A DNA stretch of 64,000 nucleotides from NCBI GenBank assembly GCA_003255025.1, contig QANY01002785.1, positions 1,210,043-1,274,042 of the forward strand. Direction: 5' to 3'. The stretch's first letter is position 1. Each line of letters starts with the position of its first letter. Under the pieces are notes generated by a model. It searched no databases, was not told the origin of the DNA, and was given only the letters and a program-made list of their open reading frames with translations. Of the stretch, positions 11,021 through 22,078 are shown one piece after another. Source of the stretch: Datisca glomerata (taxonomy: Eukaryota > Streptophyta > Magnoliopsida > Cucurbitales > Datiscaceae). The translations under genes and the position numbers were made by a program.

Positions 11021-12730
11021 ATGGCAGCTCAGGAGAAATCCCTTCGCCTTAAAATTTGGAGAGCCCATTGCCATTCACCTCATGCAACCTTTTCGAATTC
11101 AAACCCCTTTCTTCTTCCTGAAGCACTTGAGAAAAGCCCTATTTTTTCCGGAACCCTAAAGCTTCATTATGTTCACAATTTTCTTCCTTCAAAAGCAAAA
11201 GGAGTAAGTCTAAGAGCAAAGGCCAAAGAAATTCTCTAGCGAGGAATCAAAAAAGAAGTAGAAAAAGTTTGAGCAAAGAAATTTCATGAAGAGAAAGGCT
11301 TCATGATGGAGCTTATCCCTACATTGGTTCTTCCCAAGGACATAACAGTGATTATCCGTGAAAGGGGATGGGAAAGGTTCTATTTTCATTATGACACGAT
11401 TACTATTTCACTAGTAAGAGTGTTTTATGCCAATTTCTATCCTAGGCAAACAAACGTGTCCATAAGAGGTCCTTTGGTGCTGTTACTTCTGAGGCTTTAA
11501 ACTCTATCTTTGATTTAGATGATGTTGATGATGAGTATTTTGTTTTAGATGAGAAAATTTCTTATAATAAGCTTAATGAAATCCATAAAGAGTTGACTGT
11601 GCATGGGACCAAAGGGTATAACGTTTCATCCGAGGGCATGAAAACGTGTCTTAGGTTAACCTTAAAGTTGAGAGCAATAGTTTGGTACCATTTCATTCGA
11701 ACTTCTATCATGCCCACTACCCATATTCAAACTGTTACTCAAAAGAGACTGGTTTTATTATATGCTTTGTTGACTTGCAATAGTATAAATGTTGGTAGAA
11801 TTATCTGTAAGGAGATTGGAATTTGTGCAACTAAGAAAATAGGTTGTTTGTTCTTCCCCTGTCTAATTACTAAGCTTTGTCTTGTTAATCTGGTTCCATA
11901 TCTTAGCTTTGAAAAGAAACTAATCAATCGTGGAGTGATTTCTTTAATTGCCATAACCAGGTTTGCAGTTGAGAAAAGCAAGGAACCAGTGGATCTTACT
12001 GAACCATCTTCCTCACGACCTACAAACGCTCAAGTATATTTTGATACCATAGACATTAACCTGATGTTCTGCAATCTGTATGATAAAATGATGCGCCAGG
12101 AGGCTGAGTAGGACAAGTTAAGTCAACCTTATCGTAAGGTATACGATGTGGATAAAAAGCGCACTTACTTAGAGTACGTGTAGGCTAGAGATAGGGAAAT
12201 TCAAAAAAGCCTTAAGAAAAATTTTACTAAGCCAACTTGGCCTCTTCCCCCTTTTCCAGAGGTTATTCTACAACCCTAGAAAGCCAATTAAAAAGAGGAA
12301 GAGGAAGTCAAGAAGGTTAAGGTAGATGAGGATGAACAGGAAGAGGAAGAGGAGTTGGAAAAAGATGAGGGAGAGAATGAAGGCAGAGAAGAAGCTGAGG
12401 AAGAGGTAGATGTTGAGAAGGAAGCTGAAGAGGATGTTGGAATGGAAGAAAAAGAGGAGGGAAAAGAAAGTGAGAGTGATGAGGAAAAAGCTAGTTTTGA
12501 GAAAGAGAGAGAGGAAAGCGATAGTGAAAGAGATTTGGAGAATGATGAAGCAGAGAGTGAAAAAGAGGTTGAACCAACCCTACCACCCAAGCCGTCCCCT
12601 TAAAAGGGAAAAAATAATGGAAAAAGAAAGCCATTCACCCCAAGCCTAGAGAAGGAAAAAGTTGAAAAGGCAAAATCACCAAAAACAACCAAGAATAAAG
12701 GTAAATTGATGGAAAAGAAGAAATAAATTG
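11021..12730 (+). pseudogene. Athila third ORF (env-position protein), degenerate
   Basis: The likely start is ATG 11021 (MAAQEKSLRLK). Pieces follow in broken frames at 11021-11239, 11303-11500 and 11593-12111. The central block RGWERFYFHYD...VRVFYANFYP matches the 'putative plant transposon protein' domain found after integrase in Athila. The C-terminal part from 12288 to about 12720 is an extremely Glu/Lys-rich tail (EEEEVKK, EEEEELEKDEGEN and similar), probably disordered. Stops at 11237, 11498, 12109 and 12601 break it. The role of this ORF in Athila is unknown; an envelope function has been suggested from position only. The Ser-rich minus-strand ORF here is the complement of the Glu-rich tail. 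Confidence 0.75.
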
Positions 12731-14266
12731 TAGCATCTAGTCTTCAGTGAGCGCAAAGAAAAAGCTCAAGATTGAGGCCAAAGAGAAGACATTAGAAGAA
12801 AAGTTGCAGTAAAAAATTAAATCTGCAAAGAAGAAGCTATTGGATTTAAAACCTGCCTCGAAAGGAAGGGGTGGCCTAAGGAGCTCCACCAAGAAGTCAA
12901 AGTTGCTGGACTGCTGCAACATCCTGTTGCAGTAGCAAGGGGAGTACATTTCCTATCCCCTTTATTAATCTTGCTATGTTTCTATTTTGTTGTTGTTCAT
13001 TTTGGTGATTTTTGATTTTGTTTATGGTGATTAGTTAAACTCTAGAAGTTATATTTCTTGTCTTTTGGGTTATAACTTTGTTAATGGCAGTGACGACACT
13101 ACTAATCTTAAGTTTGGGGGAAGGCCTATGCCTTTATTGTCTGCATATTTGGAATTTTTTCTCTTGTTTAGATTTTAGGAAATTGATTCTATATTTTTAT
13201 TGCAAGTTTTTATTTTTAATCTACGAGTTGTTCTGCTCAAATTTTCCATTAGAAAAAATATATAAAAGAAAGTAGAAAAGGAATAAAATGAATTGTGTTT
13301 ACAAAACATGCTGAATTGAGATTGTTGATGCTAATTCCCTTTCTTTTTACACTTAGAAATAGAGTTGGCTATTTTGGGAAGTTTAGGGTAATTTAAATTT
13401 GAGTGAGGCTTATTGCTCTGTTTAGGTGCCTAGATCTTCTAGAAATCAGCTATGTAATTGTCCTTAATAGCATAATTCAAGTTTGGGGGAGGGAATTTTT
13501 GTTAAGTATTGTGATTATGAAATTATGCTGCTTAAATTTCTTTGGCTTCAAAAGAAAAATTGTATAGATAAAAAGGATAGAAAAGCTCTTCTATTTTAGG
13601 CTACTAAGTAACCGGGTGCCTTCATCACCAATGCTGTCATTTACGTCAAAAGGAAGCCAGAGGCATGAGCTTGCTATAGCAATAAAAAGAAATATCAATT
13701 AAAATAGTAGCAACCTTAATTGTTATATTACTGAGTGACAGGGTATCTTCACCACAACTATTGACTATTCACGTAAAAAGACAGTATAACATGAAAAGGT
13801 CTTCTAATCTTTACAAAATAAAGAGAGAGAAAGAGAAAAGAAAGTCGAGTCAATAAAAGAATGCAACTCAGTATTCCCTTGTATATTATGTAAATTATTT
13901 ATCCTCTTTTGGATTGTAATCTTCTTAATGCGTGATGTATCTGGTTGAAAGAGGATTGCCTAATTAGAGTGCATAATTTAGTTAATGATCTTGGTTTAAG
14001 ATATGATAAGCATTATGAATAAGCAACTTTAGCTTCTAGCACACACTCATTGAAGGGAATTAGGCAGCATCTTAAGAATAAAAAAATGGTTTTGATCTTT
14101 TGTGCAGTAAAATGTTGAGCAGGATGGGTAGTATGTTTGCAATTTTAGCTTGCTTTGAGATGCATAATTGATTGAGTTTGGATAAGGTAGTTTGTCTAGG
14201 TTGATGTCTTTTAGTTATGTAGGTTTTCATCACTCGAGGACGAGTAATAGGTTAAGTTTATGGGTG
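12731..14266 (+). other. Athila 3' non-coding tract with polypurine-like repeats
   Basis: There is no coding potential. AAGTTTGGGGGA at ~13110 and CAAGTTTGGGGGAGG at ~13479 are the purine-tract words typical of the long Athila 3' region. The tract next to the 3' LTR (GTTAAGTTTATGGGTG, ending 14266) is a degraded version and is the likely polypurine primer. Confidence 0.65.
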
Positions 14267-15695
14267 TGATAACTCTAAGATTTTAAAGTTATCTTAGTAT
14301 TTCTAAGTCTTAATTGTTTCTTATCTTAGGGGGATTTAGTATTTAATTGCTTTAGTCTTAGTTATTTCTTTCTTATTTAGTTTTATGCTTATCTAGCTGT
14401 CATACTAGTATCAGAGTGTTTTTAGCAATTTTATGCGTTAGTGTTGCTTCTGTGCAGGATCCCTTGCAAGCTTAGAAGATAAAGGAATGCTATAACAGAT
14501 TCTGTTTCTGTTATAGCTGTAGCATTGTTGATGCGAGCTTAGTAGGAGGATTTGTCGCATAGTCTAGCTGGCCCTAAAAAGTGAAGTAGAACCACGTGCG
14601 TTCAGAAACCGTTATTCAAGATGGCATTAGCGGCTTCGCCAGTGGTCCTCACTAAATTAAAGTTTGACTCACATCCTTGTGCAAAGAAGAAACCCTAATC
14701 CAGAGGCCCTTATTTAAAAGAAGTACACCTTTATGAAGAAAAGATCTAACACAAGGTGGTACAAAGGAGACACTCCGCAGAAGGAGAGAATAGGAAGAAA
14801 ACAGAAAAGGAAAGGGGAGAGAGCAAGGAAGAAGACAAGTTGGAGAATATTCGTTTATTCTGCTTCTCTTTCTACTTTTTTTAGCTTCATTTGTTCTATG
14901 TATTATCTTCGTCTTAGTGTTTTTCTGCTAGAAAATATGGAAATGAGTTATTTTGATTCTTTTCTTAAGCTCGATATGAGCTAAACATTCAAAGCTAGTA
15001 TGGTAATGAACTTGGATGTTGCTTTTTTTATTAATGAATTTTTAGTTGCTTATGTCCTCTTACCGTTTCATTCAAGTATGCTTAATGATAGTTTTCATCA
15101 TTTATTGCCCACCTTTGTCGAAACATAAGTTATGTTAAAGTCTGAAAAGATTTAGTTTAGCAGAAATGGCTTGAATGATACATGAGTATTTGAATCGTAC
15201 AGATCTAAGTAATTTATGAGTAGTGTATACAATGTGCTCACCTTGTGAACCCATTGGGTGGAACTTCAAGAATGCGACTCTATTATAAAATTAAGCTTAG
15301 ACATAAGTTAATCACTACAAGGATGACAGTCCATTGTACTTTCGATATAAGGTTAATGTTATCAGGATGCTATAGCAACTAGAATAGAGTTGATTAGAGA
15401 AAGTAATTGATAGAGCATTTGACCATACTAGCCCTCATCGTCAGTGAATCTCTCATTAATATCAACTTGACTTTATACCTTACGAGTGTCATTTTTAACT
15501 ATTTTAATTGGCATTGTTATTTTCATTTAAATCTTAAGCCAATTGAAATTTAACCATTACTATTGCCCTATTTTCCAATTAAGTTTGTTTTGGTCTATAA
15601 TATTGCCTATTTCTTACTAGTCCCTATGGAGATCGACACTCCCTTATCACTTTATTAATTGTTAACGATATGTACATTTGCGCATACACTTCACA
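14267..15695 (+). repeat. Athila 3' LTR
   Basis: It begins TGATAACTCTAAG and ends CTTCACA, collinear with 1620-3068. TAAGA (15696-15700) lies between this end and the right GGGTA duplication. Confidence 0.88.
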
Positions 15696-15700
15696 TAAGA

Positions 15701-16264
15701 GGGTAATTTGTAAATATGGGTTCACTCACACATAAATGCATATACACCCAAATCAAACCCTAACCTAGTATTGATTTATACCTCACCTCTCTCCCATAAT
15801 TGTCTCACATAGCCAAGCGAAACCATTTTCTTTTCATTTCGTTCTTCACCTTCATCAGTGTCTCCTTATCGTTGTTCTAAGTTCAATAAGTCTTCTTATT
15901 TCTTCTTTTTTCTTTATGCTCTTCCTCTCTCTGAATTAATTCATGACCTCTATGATTTTTCTCTATAAATTCCAACAAAGCTTTTCTTCTTCAAGGCTCT
16001 TCTCTGTGCTTCGTCGTCACCTTTGTCACTCTTCATTGGGTAAGCTTCTTCTCTCCATTTTCTCTGATTTCCTCTTTCAATTTCACACTCTATTTCTCTC
16101 TCTTGTATTCTCTCTATCTGATTCTCTCTCTCTTGCCTTTGTTTCCCTTCATTCTCTCAATTTCTAACTAGCAGAATGAGTGGGTGTTTTGAACCGTTTG
16201 TAAAATCATTTTTGTAAGTTTCAGATTAAACAGTTTTATTTGGTTTGTATTTAATGATTGTTTA
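15701..16264 (+). mobile_element. Outer gypsy 3' LTR, middle part
   Basis: GGGTAATTTG continues the LTR begun at 1593. Bases 15745-16035 align with 1-190, including 'aaaccctaacctagtatt', 'ctcacctctctccc' and 'agccaagcgaaaccattttc'. It also holds a CT-rich leader (16040-16165). The copia element beginning TGTTAG at 16265 interrupts it. Confidence 0.75.
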
Positions 16265-16724
16265 TGTTAGATTATCCCTTCACGTGGAGGATGATTGGGA
16301 TCTAGCCGAATACGTGAGAACAAGCCCATAATGGGATGATTTGTACAGCCACATAAAATGGCATACATGAGCTTTTTAGGTTAGAGTGTGAATTTGATGA
16401 ATTTCATAATCTTTTGGTCAGCCGCCTAAGTGTTTTTAGGTGATGAGGTTTTTGACGTCTTGTGTTAGCCGCCTCCATTGTTCTAGGTAAAAAAACTTGG
16501 TGTATCCCATTATTATTTATAGTGGAAGAATTATTCAGAGTTTGTACTATGGTTTTTTCCTTCACTCTGAAAGGTTTTTCACGTTAAATTTGGTGTTCTT
16601 GTTTTTTGCTTTCTCTATTAAATTCGTTATTATCTCTGCTTAGTAATTTACTCTGATATTGATTATTGGTTATCGATTACGCAACATTGAACTGCAGTGT
16701 AACGAGATTTATAGTAAAAACCCC
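16265..16724 (+). repeat. Copia 5' LTR
   Basis: It starts TGTTAGATTATCC and ends near AGTAAAAACCCC just before the primer-binding site. It is about 100 bp shorter than the 3' LTR. Confidence 0.8.
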
Positions 16725-16730
16725 AATAAG

Positions 16731-16746
16731 TGGTATCAGAGTCTGG
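16731..16746 (+). other. Primer-binding site, tRNA-iMet type
   Basis: TGGTATCAGAGTCTGG is the classic plant copia site (family form TGGTATCAGAGC), complementary to initiator methionine tRNA. Confidence 0.9.
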
Positions 16747-16769
16747 TTGGTGTTATTAGCAGTTCATGG

Positions 16770-18540
16770 TAGTTATGGAATATAAGCAGAATGATTAGTC
16801 TGAATGGGACTAATTGGTAGTTGTGGAAAGAAAAAATGGAGGATCTTCTTTACTGCAAAAAGTTCATTACTCCCATTAAAGGTGATACTGGAAAGCCAAT
16901 AAACATGAGTAAGAAGATTGAGATTTATTGAACTGGAAAGTCATCGGTTACATTTGACAGTGGGTGGATGATAACTTCCATCACCATATAGCAAGTGTAA
17001 CCTGACACTCTTTGTGGATGAAGTTAGAAGATTTGTATTAGAGAGAAATAACTAGGAATAAAGCTATTTTGATACGAAATCCTGTGAACTTAAAATACAA
17101 AGAGAGTGCCTCAATCACGGAGCACGTTTTGAACGAGATTCAGAGCATCGTCATTAAGCTTTCTTCTATGAAACTGGTTCTTGATGACGAGCTCCATGCC
17201 TTGTTGCTTCTTAGTTCTTTACTAAATAGTTGGGAAATGTTGGTAGTATCACTGGGTAATTCATTTCCTAATGGTCAGGTCTCTATGAGTTTAGTTAAGA
17301 GTATTTTATTGAATGAAGAAACAAGAAGAAAATCTTTTGGTTATTCAATCGGTCAATCAGAGGGTTTTGTTACAGAAAACTAGGGGAGAAGTTAGAGTGA
17401 ATTGTATAAGGAAAGGGTTCAATGCTTTTAATGTAAGAAGATGGGGCATACAAAATTTGAGTACAGAATGTTGAAAATGGAGCAGCAAAAGGAAAATTGT
17501 GATAAGAGTGTTGATTCAACAAATACAGTTTCAACCACGAGTGAAGACGTGTTTGTTATCTCACTAGAGAACTTAGTGAATGGTACATGCCTAGACACAC
17601 ATGGGGTAGTGGATAGTGTTACTGCTATACATGTTACCTACAAAATGGATATCTTCTCATCTTACAGATCAAGTGACTTTGGTGTTGTGAAGATGGGGAA
17701 TGATGGTACCTCTACGATTACGGGGATTGGAGTGTGTGTCTACAGAGAGATATCGGGTGCAAGCGAGTACTCAAGAATGTGAGACATGTTCAGGGATCCG
17801 ACTGAACTTGATTTCTATTGGTCAGCTCGATGATGAGGATTATCATAATTATTTTTGTGAAGGTAAATCGAAGCTCGCCAAAGGGTCAATGGTAGTAGCT
17901 TGAGCGAGGAAAAAGCCTACGCTCCGCAAGACATCTGCAAAGCTCACCAAGGGTTTGGTGAAAGTATTAAAGAAGAATATCACTAGTGGATTACCCTATA
18001 AGAAAAAATGTGATCCACTTGAGAAGAAAATTGTTCGAAGCTGAGATGTGAAATTCTTTGATGAACAGACTATTACAAGTTTGGCGATAGTTGAGAAGCC
18101 TCAGCCTAATGAAATTGAGTTAAATCCAATTCCTACATCTCCAAGGAAATGTGGTGATAGAGACACTTAAGGTGATCATCCTAATGAAAGTGTTATTGAT
18201 AAGCCAACAACACATGATGCTCAGCCAGTTTTAGTGCCACCAGCTGATGTGATTATCCAGCTACAAAGGTTTAGCAGAGAGCAACAATCCTCTCCTAGAT
18301 TACTCGAGGTGAGGATGTAATTTATACTGATGGGGGAGATTCAAAGAATTATAAATGGGCTGAGACAGATAGCCACCAAGGAAAGTGGATAAGAGCCATG
18401 CAGAAAGAGATGAAGATCTTTGCATGAGAATCGCACTAGCAAATTGGTAAAGTTATTGATGAGAACCTTATCTAAGAATAAGCCCGAGGCATGTTGAGAG
18501 ACAGCAAGTAAGGTGAATTTCTCCACATTTTCGAGAGGGG
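16770..18540 (+). pseudogene. Copia gag-protease remnant with residual pol pieces
   Basis: The gag domain (UBN2 type) is clear at 17069-17383, with ITEHVLNEIQSIVIKLSSM and LLSSLLNSWEMLVVSL blocks. A degraded zinc knuckle lies near 17425. The protease/pre-integrase region at 17560-17900 includes AIHVTYKMDIFSSYR and LNLISIGQLDD. From 17905 it passes straight to a Ser/Pro-rich stretch and the beginning of RT (QRFSREQQSSPRL, then a WIRAMQKEMK-like block near 18390), so integrase is gone. Stops and frame changes are frequent. A purine run GAGAGGGG precedes the 3' LTR. Confidence 0.82.
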
Positions 18541-18545
18541 CAATT

Positions 18546-19108
18546 TATTAAATTATCCATGGGAGGATGATTGGGCTCTAGCCCAGTACATGAGAACAAG
18601 CCCACAGTGGGCTGAATTGCACAGCCACATAAAGCGGCGTACATGAGTTTTTAAGGTAGAGTGTGAAACTAAAGAATTTCACAATCTTTTGGTCAGCCGC
18701 CTAAGTGTTTTTAGGTGATGATATTTTGTCGTCTTGTGTTAGCCACCTCCATTGTACGAGGTGAAGAAAAATTGGTGAGCCACTGGTGAGATTATTCTAT
18801 TTTATTGTGTATTCACCGTTACTGGTGATGAACATTAATCTTTTGATTGGTGTAAGCCTCTAGTTCTATATAGAGAAAAAACTTGATGTATCCTATTATT
18901 TGTTATAATACGAATTATTTAGAGTTTGTTTCATAGTTTTTCCCTTCATTCTGAACGATTTTTTCACGTTAAATTTGTTGTTCTTATTTTTCACTTTCTT
19001 TATTAAATTGATTATTATCTCTACTTAGTAATTTACTCTAATGTTGATAATTGATTATCGACAACGCATTATTGTACTATGGTGTAACAAGACTTTTAGT
19101 AAAAATCA
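18546..19108 (+). repeat. Copia 3' LTR
   Basis: It starts TATTAAATTATCC, a mutated form of the 5' LTR's TGTTAG start, and ends TAGTAAAAATCA. Confidence 0.78.
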
Positions 19109-21130
19109 ATGGCATCTTCTCATTCATTTGGGTAGAGTTTAGTTTTATTAATATCATCTTCTTGGTGGCTTAGATGTATGCTGATTTTAGTCTTGAATTA
19201 GATACTTTCTTCAAACACAATTTCTGCTCTTTTGTTTTCTACGTGGACATTTAAAGCTTCATTTGAGTGGGTTTTTATGGATCGATGGCTTTTACTCAAT
19301 AAAAGGGTTTCATTTATATTATTAAAATTAAGAAATTTTTCCATTCTTTAGACAATTTTGAATTATGTGCATTTCACCGAAACAAACATTTTGAATCTTT
19401 GATTGACTTCACCGGTGAAGCATTTTCACTTTCCTCTTTTTCTTCGACCCTTTCCCCTATTTTCCTGATTCGGGCAATGAACTGGATCTTGTGGCCCAAT
19501 TCAGTTGAACCAAACTGAACCAATCTAAATTAACTCAGACCAATCGAACCAACCTGAACCGGTCTGAATCGCTTTGATCAAATTGCACCCGATTTGTTTC
19601 CACCCCATTTTCGACCTCGTTCGCGTTATTATTTAACTTAACTAATGCGTTATTATTTGAATATTTAGTAATCTGAGATCTTATGGAGTCTAGGTCAATA
19701 GTTGCTGATTTCATTCATATCAGTCCAAGTAGGTACATTTACATAGTGATATGACTCTGATATTATAATTATATTATGTATTTACATTTAATATTGTTGA
19801 ACTTTTTTTATAATGTTTATATTCGTGAACACGTTTGTAATTATTTCTTTGTATCATTCAATTCTTAATATGATTATCATGAGATATCTATTTGGGTATG
19901 ACTGATTATATGTTAATATGTTACCATATACTATTAAGTTAAGCATGTTTGATTGTGTTATTTCTTTGTATGCAGTATAAAATGATCAATTATTATCATG
20001 CAATGGAGTTTGTGAATTATAAAGGTAAGTTAAGTCAAGTGACAATTAAACGAGATATGACCTAAAATACTTCCCTTAGTTAATAAGAGATCATAATGTT
20101 TTACGAATAAGGTGTCATCTGTTCATGTTTTCTTCACTCATAGTGTCTCATCTATTCATGTTTTTCCTTCACCTATGAGTGCAACTGTTCATGTTTTTTG
20201 TTACTCATGGTGTGTCATCTCTATATGTTTTTCCATCACCTATGAGTATCATCTAATTCTATCACCCAGTGTGTGCCATCTGTTTTGTCACCCAATTCGT
20301 CATGTTACATTTCATTTCAGGTGTGTGAACAATTCTTATTAGGCTGTTAACTAGGGAATATGCCAAGATAATATATGATTATGAATATTATATGATTATG
20401 TATGAGACATATGTTAACTACATGATGTGTTAAGCCAAGACAAGATAAAGTATGTTGCATTATTATATTTATGATACATGTCAAATTAAGTTATGTTATG
20501 ATCACATTTATGTCATGTGGATGCATGTTATTGTGTGAGTTTACTTACTGAGTACTCCCTAGTACTTACTCTCCCACAGTTGTTTATGATGCATGTGGTG
20601 ATGGAAAGCAGTATAAGTGTGAGACTGCCATAACCGGCTGGATTAGTAGAGGAACTTAAGATTTTCATTTTATGATTTATTTTAAGAGTCAGCAAAATGT
20701 CTCCTATTAAACTCAATTATTTAGGTAGTTTATCATACGTTATGATTTTCTATGAACTAGGATATGTGAAATGTTAATTAATTTATGAATTTAATGTGTT
20801 GGCTTTATTTCAAGGATTAATTCGGTTTGAAATAGTTTATTTATTAAGTAATTATGAGATTTTATCGCTTGATTCACTTCTACCATTTAACATTAAAGTT
20901 AGGGCAAAATTCCAGTTTTCAATTTGAGAATTTTCTAAAATTTAGTTTCAATCGAATTGGGGATTTTGATCTATAAACTAAAATGTATTTAACTTAGCTT
21001 ATTATAATTAATTTTAAGTTATAACTTGTTTTAAATTGATGCGTGGCAAATAAGTTAATAGTTAGATTATTTTAATTCAAATTAATTTAGTATCACTCTT
21101 AATGATAGAGCTAGAATTTAGCTCATTTAT
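19109..21130 (+). mobile_element. Outer gypsy 3' LTR, distal part (3' boundary not resolved)
   Basis: Bases 19480-19725 align with 205-345, including the GGTTC/GAACC cluster and 'aggtcaatagttgctga'. Beyond that are AT-rich sequence and degenerate tandem repeats of 'tcatctgttcatgttttt' type at about 20108-20300, with no ORF of note. I could not find the expected GGTGTTACA-like LTR terminus, so the right boundary is uncertain and part of 20350-21130 may be unrelated. Confidence 0.5.
20105..20310 (+). repeat. Degenerate tandem repeat, period about 40-50 bp
   Basis: Five or so copies of a 'gtgtcatctgttcatgtttt' plus 'tcacctatgagt' unit occur in a row, all diverged. Confidence 0.6.
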
Positions 21131-21136
21131 TTAGTA

Positions 21137-22078
21137 TCAATCTTTTTTCAAATCAGAAAATATTAAAAAAAACCATCTAGCACGCTCAGATACAAGGTGA
21201 TAAGCCCCCTCCCACACCCACACACACATTGAAACTAACATTATTATCTTTAGACAAGAAGTATCAATCAGAAAGTATTCAAAAATCATCAAGCACGCTT
21301 AGATATAAGGTGATAAACCCCCTTCTCCACACCCACACACACATTGAAACTAACATTATTATCAAGACAAGGAGTATCAATAAGAAAATATTGCAAAATC
21401 ACGCTCAGATAGAAAGTGAAAAGCACCCCCCCACACCCACACCCACACACACATTGAAACTAACACTATTATCTTTAGATAAGGAGCATCAATCATAAAA
21501 TATTAAAAAATCACCCAGCACAATCAGATACAAGGTGGTAAGTCCCCCTACCTACACATACATTAAAACTAACACTATTATCTTTAGACAAGGAGCATCA
21601 ATCAGAAGTATTCAAAAATCATCCAGTACGCTCAGATACAAGGTGATANNNNNNNNNNNNNNNNNNNNNNNNNNNNCCCCCCCCCCCACCCACACGCACA
21701 TTGAAACTAACATTATTATCAAAACAAGGAGCATCAATAAGAATATATTAAAAAATCATCTAGCATGCTCAGATACAAGGTGATAAGCCCCCCACCCACA
21801 CATTGAAATTAACATTATTATCAAGACAATGAGCATCAATTAAAAAATATTCAAAAATCATCTAGCACGTTCAGATACAAAGTGATAACCCCCCTACACA
21901 CACCCACACACACATTGAAACTAACACTATTATAAAGACAAGGAGCATCAATAAGAAAATATTCAAAAAGCATCTAGCACGTTCAGATACAAAGTGATAA
22001 CCCCCTAACACTCACACACACATTGAAACTAACACTATTATCAAGACAAGGAGCATCAATCAGAAAATATTTTAGAGG
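21137..22078 (+). repeat. Minisatellite, about 8.5 copies of a ~100-115 bp unit
   Basis: Each unit contains AATCAGAAAATATT, then a block 'catctagcacgctcagatac', AAGGTGATAA, a C-rich run, a (CA)n-like stretch and 'cattgaaactaacattatta', ending AAGGAGCATC. Unit boundaries fall near 21249, 21362, 21474, 21583, 21735, 21834 and 21946. Short ORFs here are translations of the repeat. Confidence 0.92.
21649..21676. other. Assembly gap (28 Ns)
   Basis: The run of N lies inside the fifth minisatellite unit, directly before a C homopolymer. The true copy number here is therefore unknown. Confidence 0.99.

Larger units (their letters stand above)
1620..15695 (+). mobile_element. Athila-type Ty3/gypsy retrotransposon, degenerate, with nested solo LTR
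   Basis: The element has two ~1.43-kb LTRs, both starting TGATAACTCTAAGATTTTA. It has a tRNA-Asp-like primer-binding site, a gag-protease-RT-RNase H-integrase order, a third ORF after integrase and a long 3' non-coding tract; this layout is typical of Athila. Flanking GGGTA at 1615-1619 and 15701-15705 is the likely 5-bp target-site duplication, although five extra bases (TAAGA) separate the last CA of the 3' LTR from the right copy. By eye the LTRs differ at about one base in ten over their first 200 bases, so the insertion is old. All reading frames are broken. It lies inside the 3' LTR of an older gypsy element. Confidence 0.9.
16265..19108 (+). mobile_element. Ty1/copia retrotransposon, internally deleted
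   Basis: LTRs at 16265-16724 and 18546-19108 flank a gag-protease remnant and a short pol piece; most of integrase and RT is absent. A tRNA-iMet primer-binding site follows the first LTR. The LTRs share the 'ttttggtcagccgcctaagt' region and the end 'gtgtaacRagaYttWtagta'. The second LTR has about 105 bp (roughly 18765-18875) missing from the first. No clear target duplication was found: GTTTA lies before the left LTR and ATGGC after the right. Confidence 0.85.

Noticed and set aside
12288..12590. Ser-rich minus-strand ORF
   Set aside because: Exact complement of the Glu/Lys-rich tail of the Athila third ORF.
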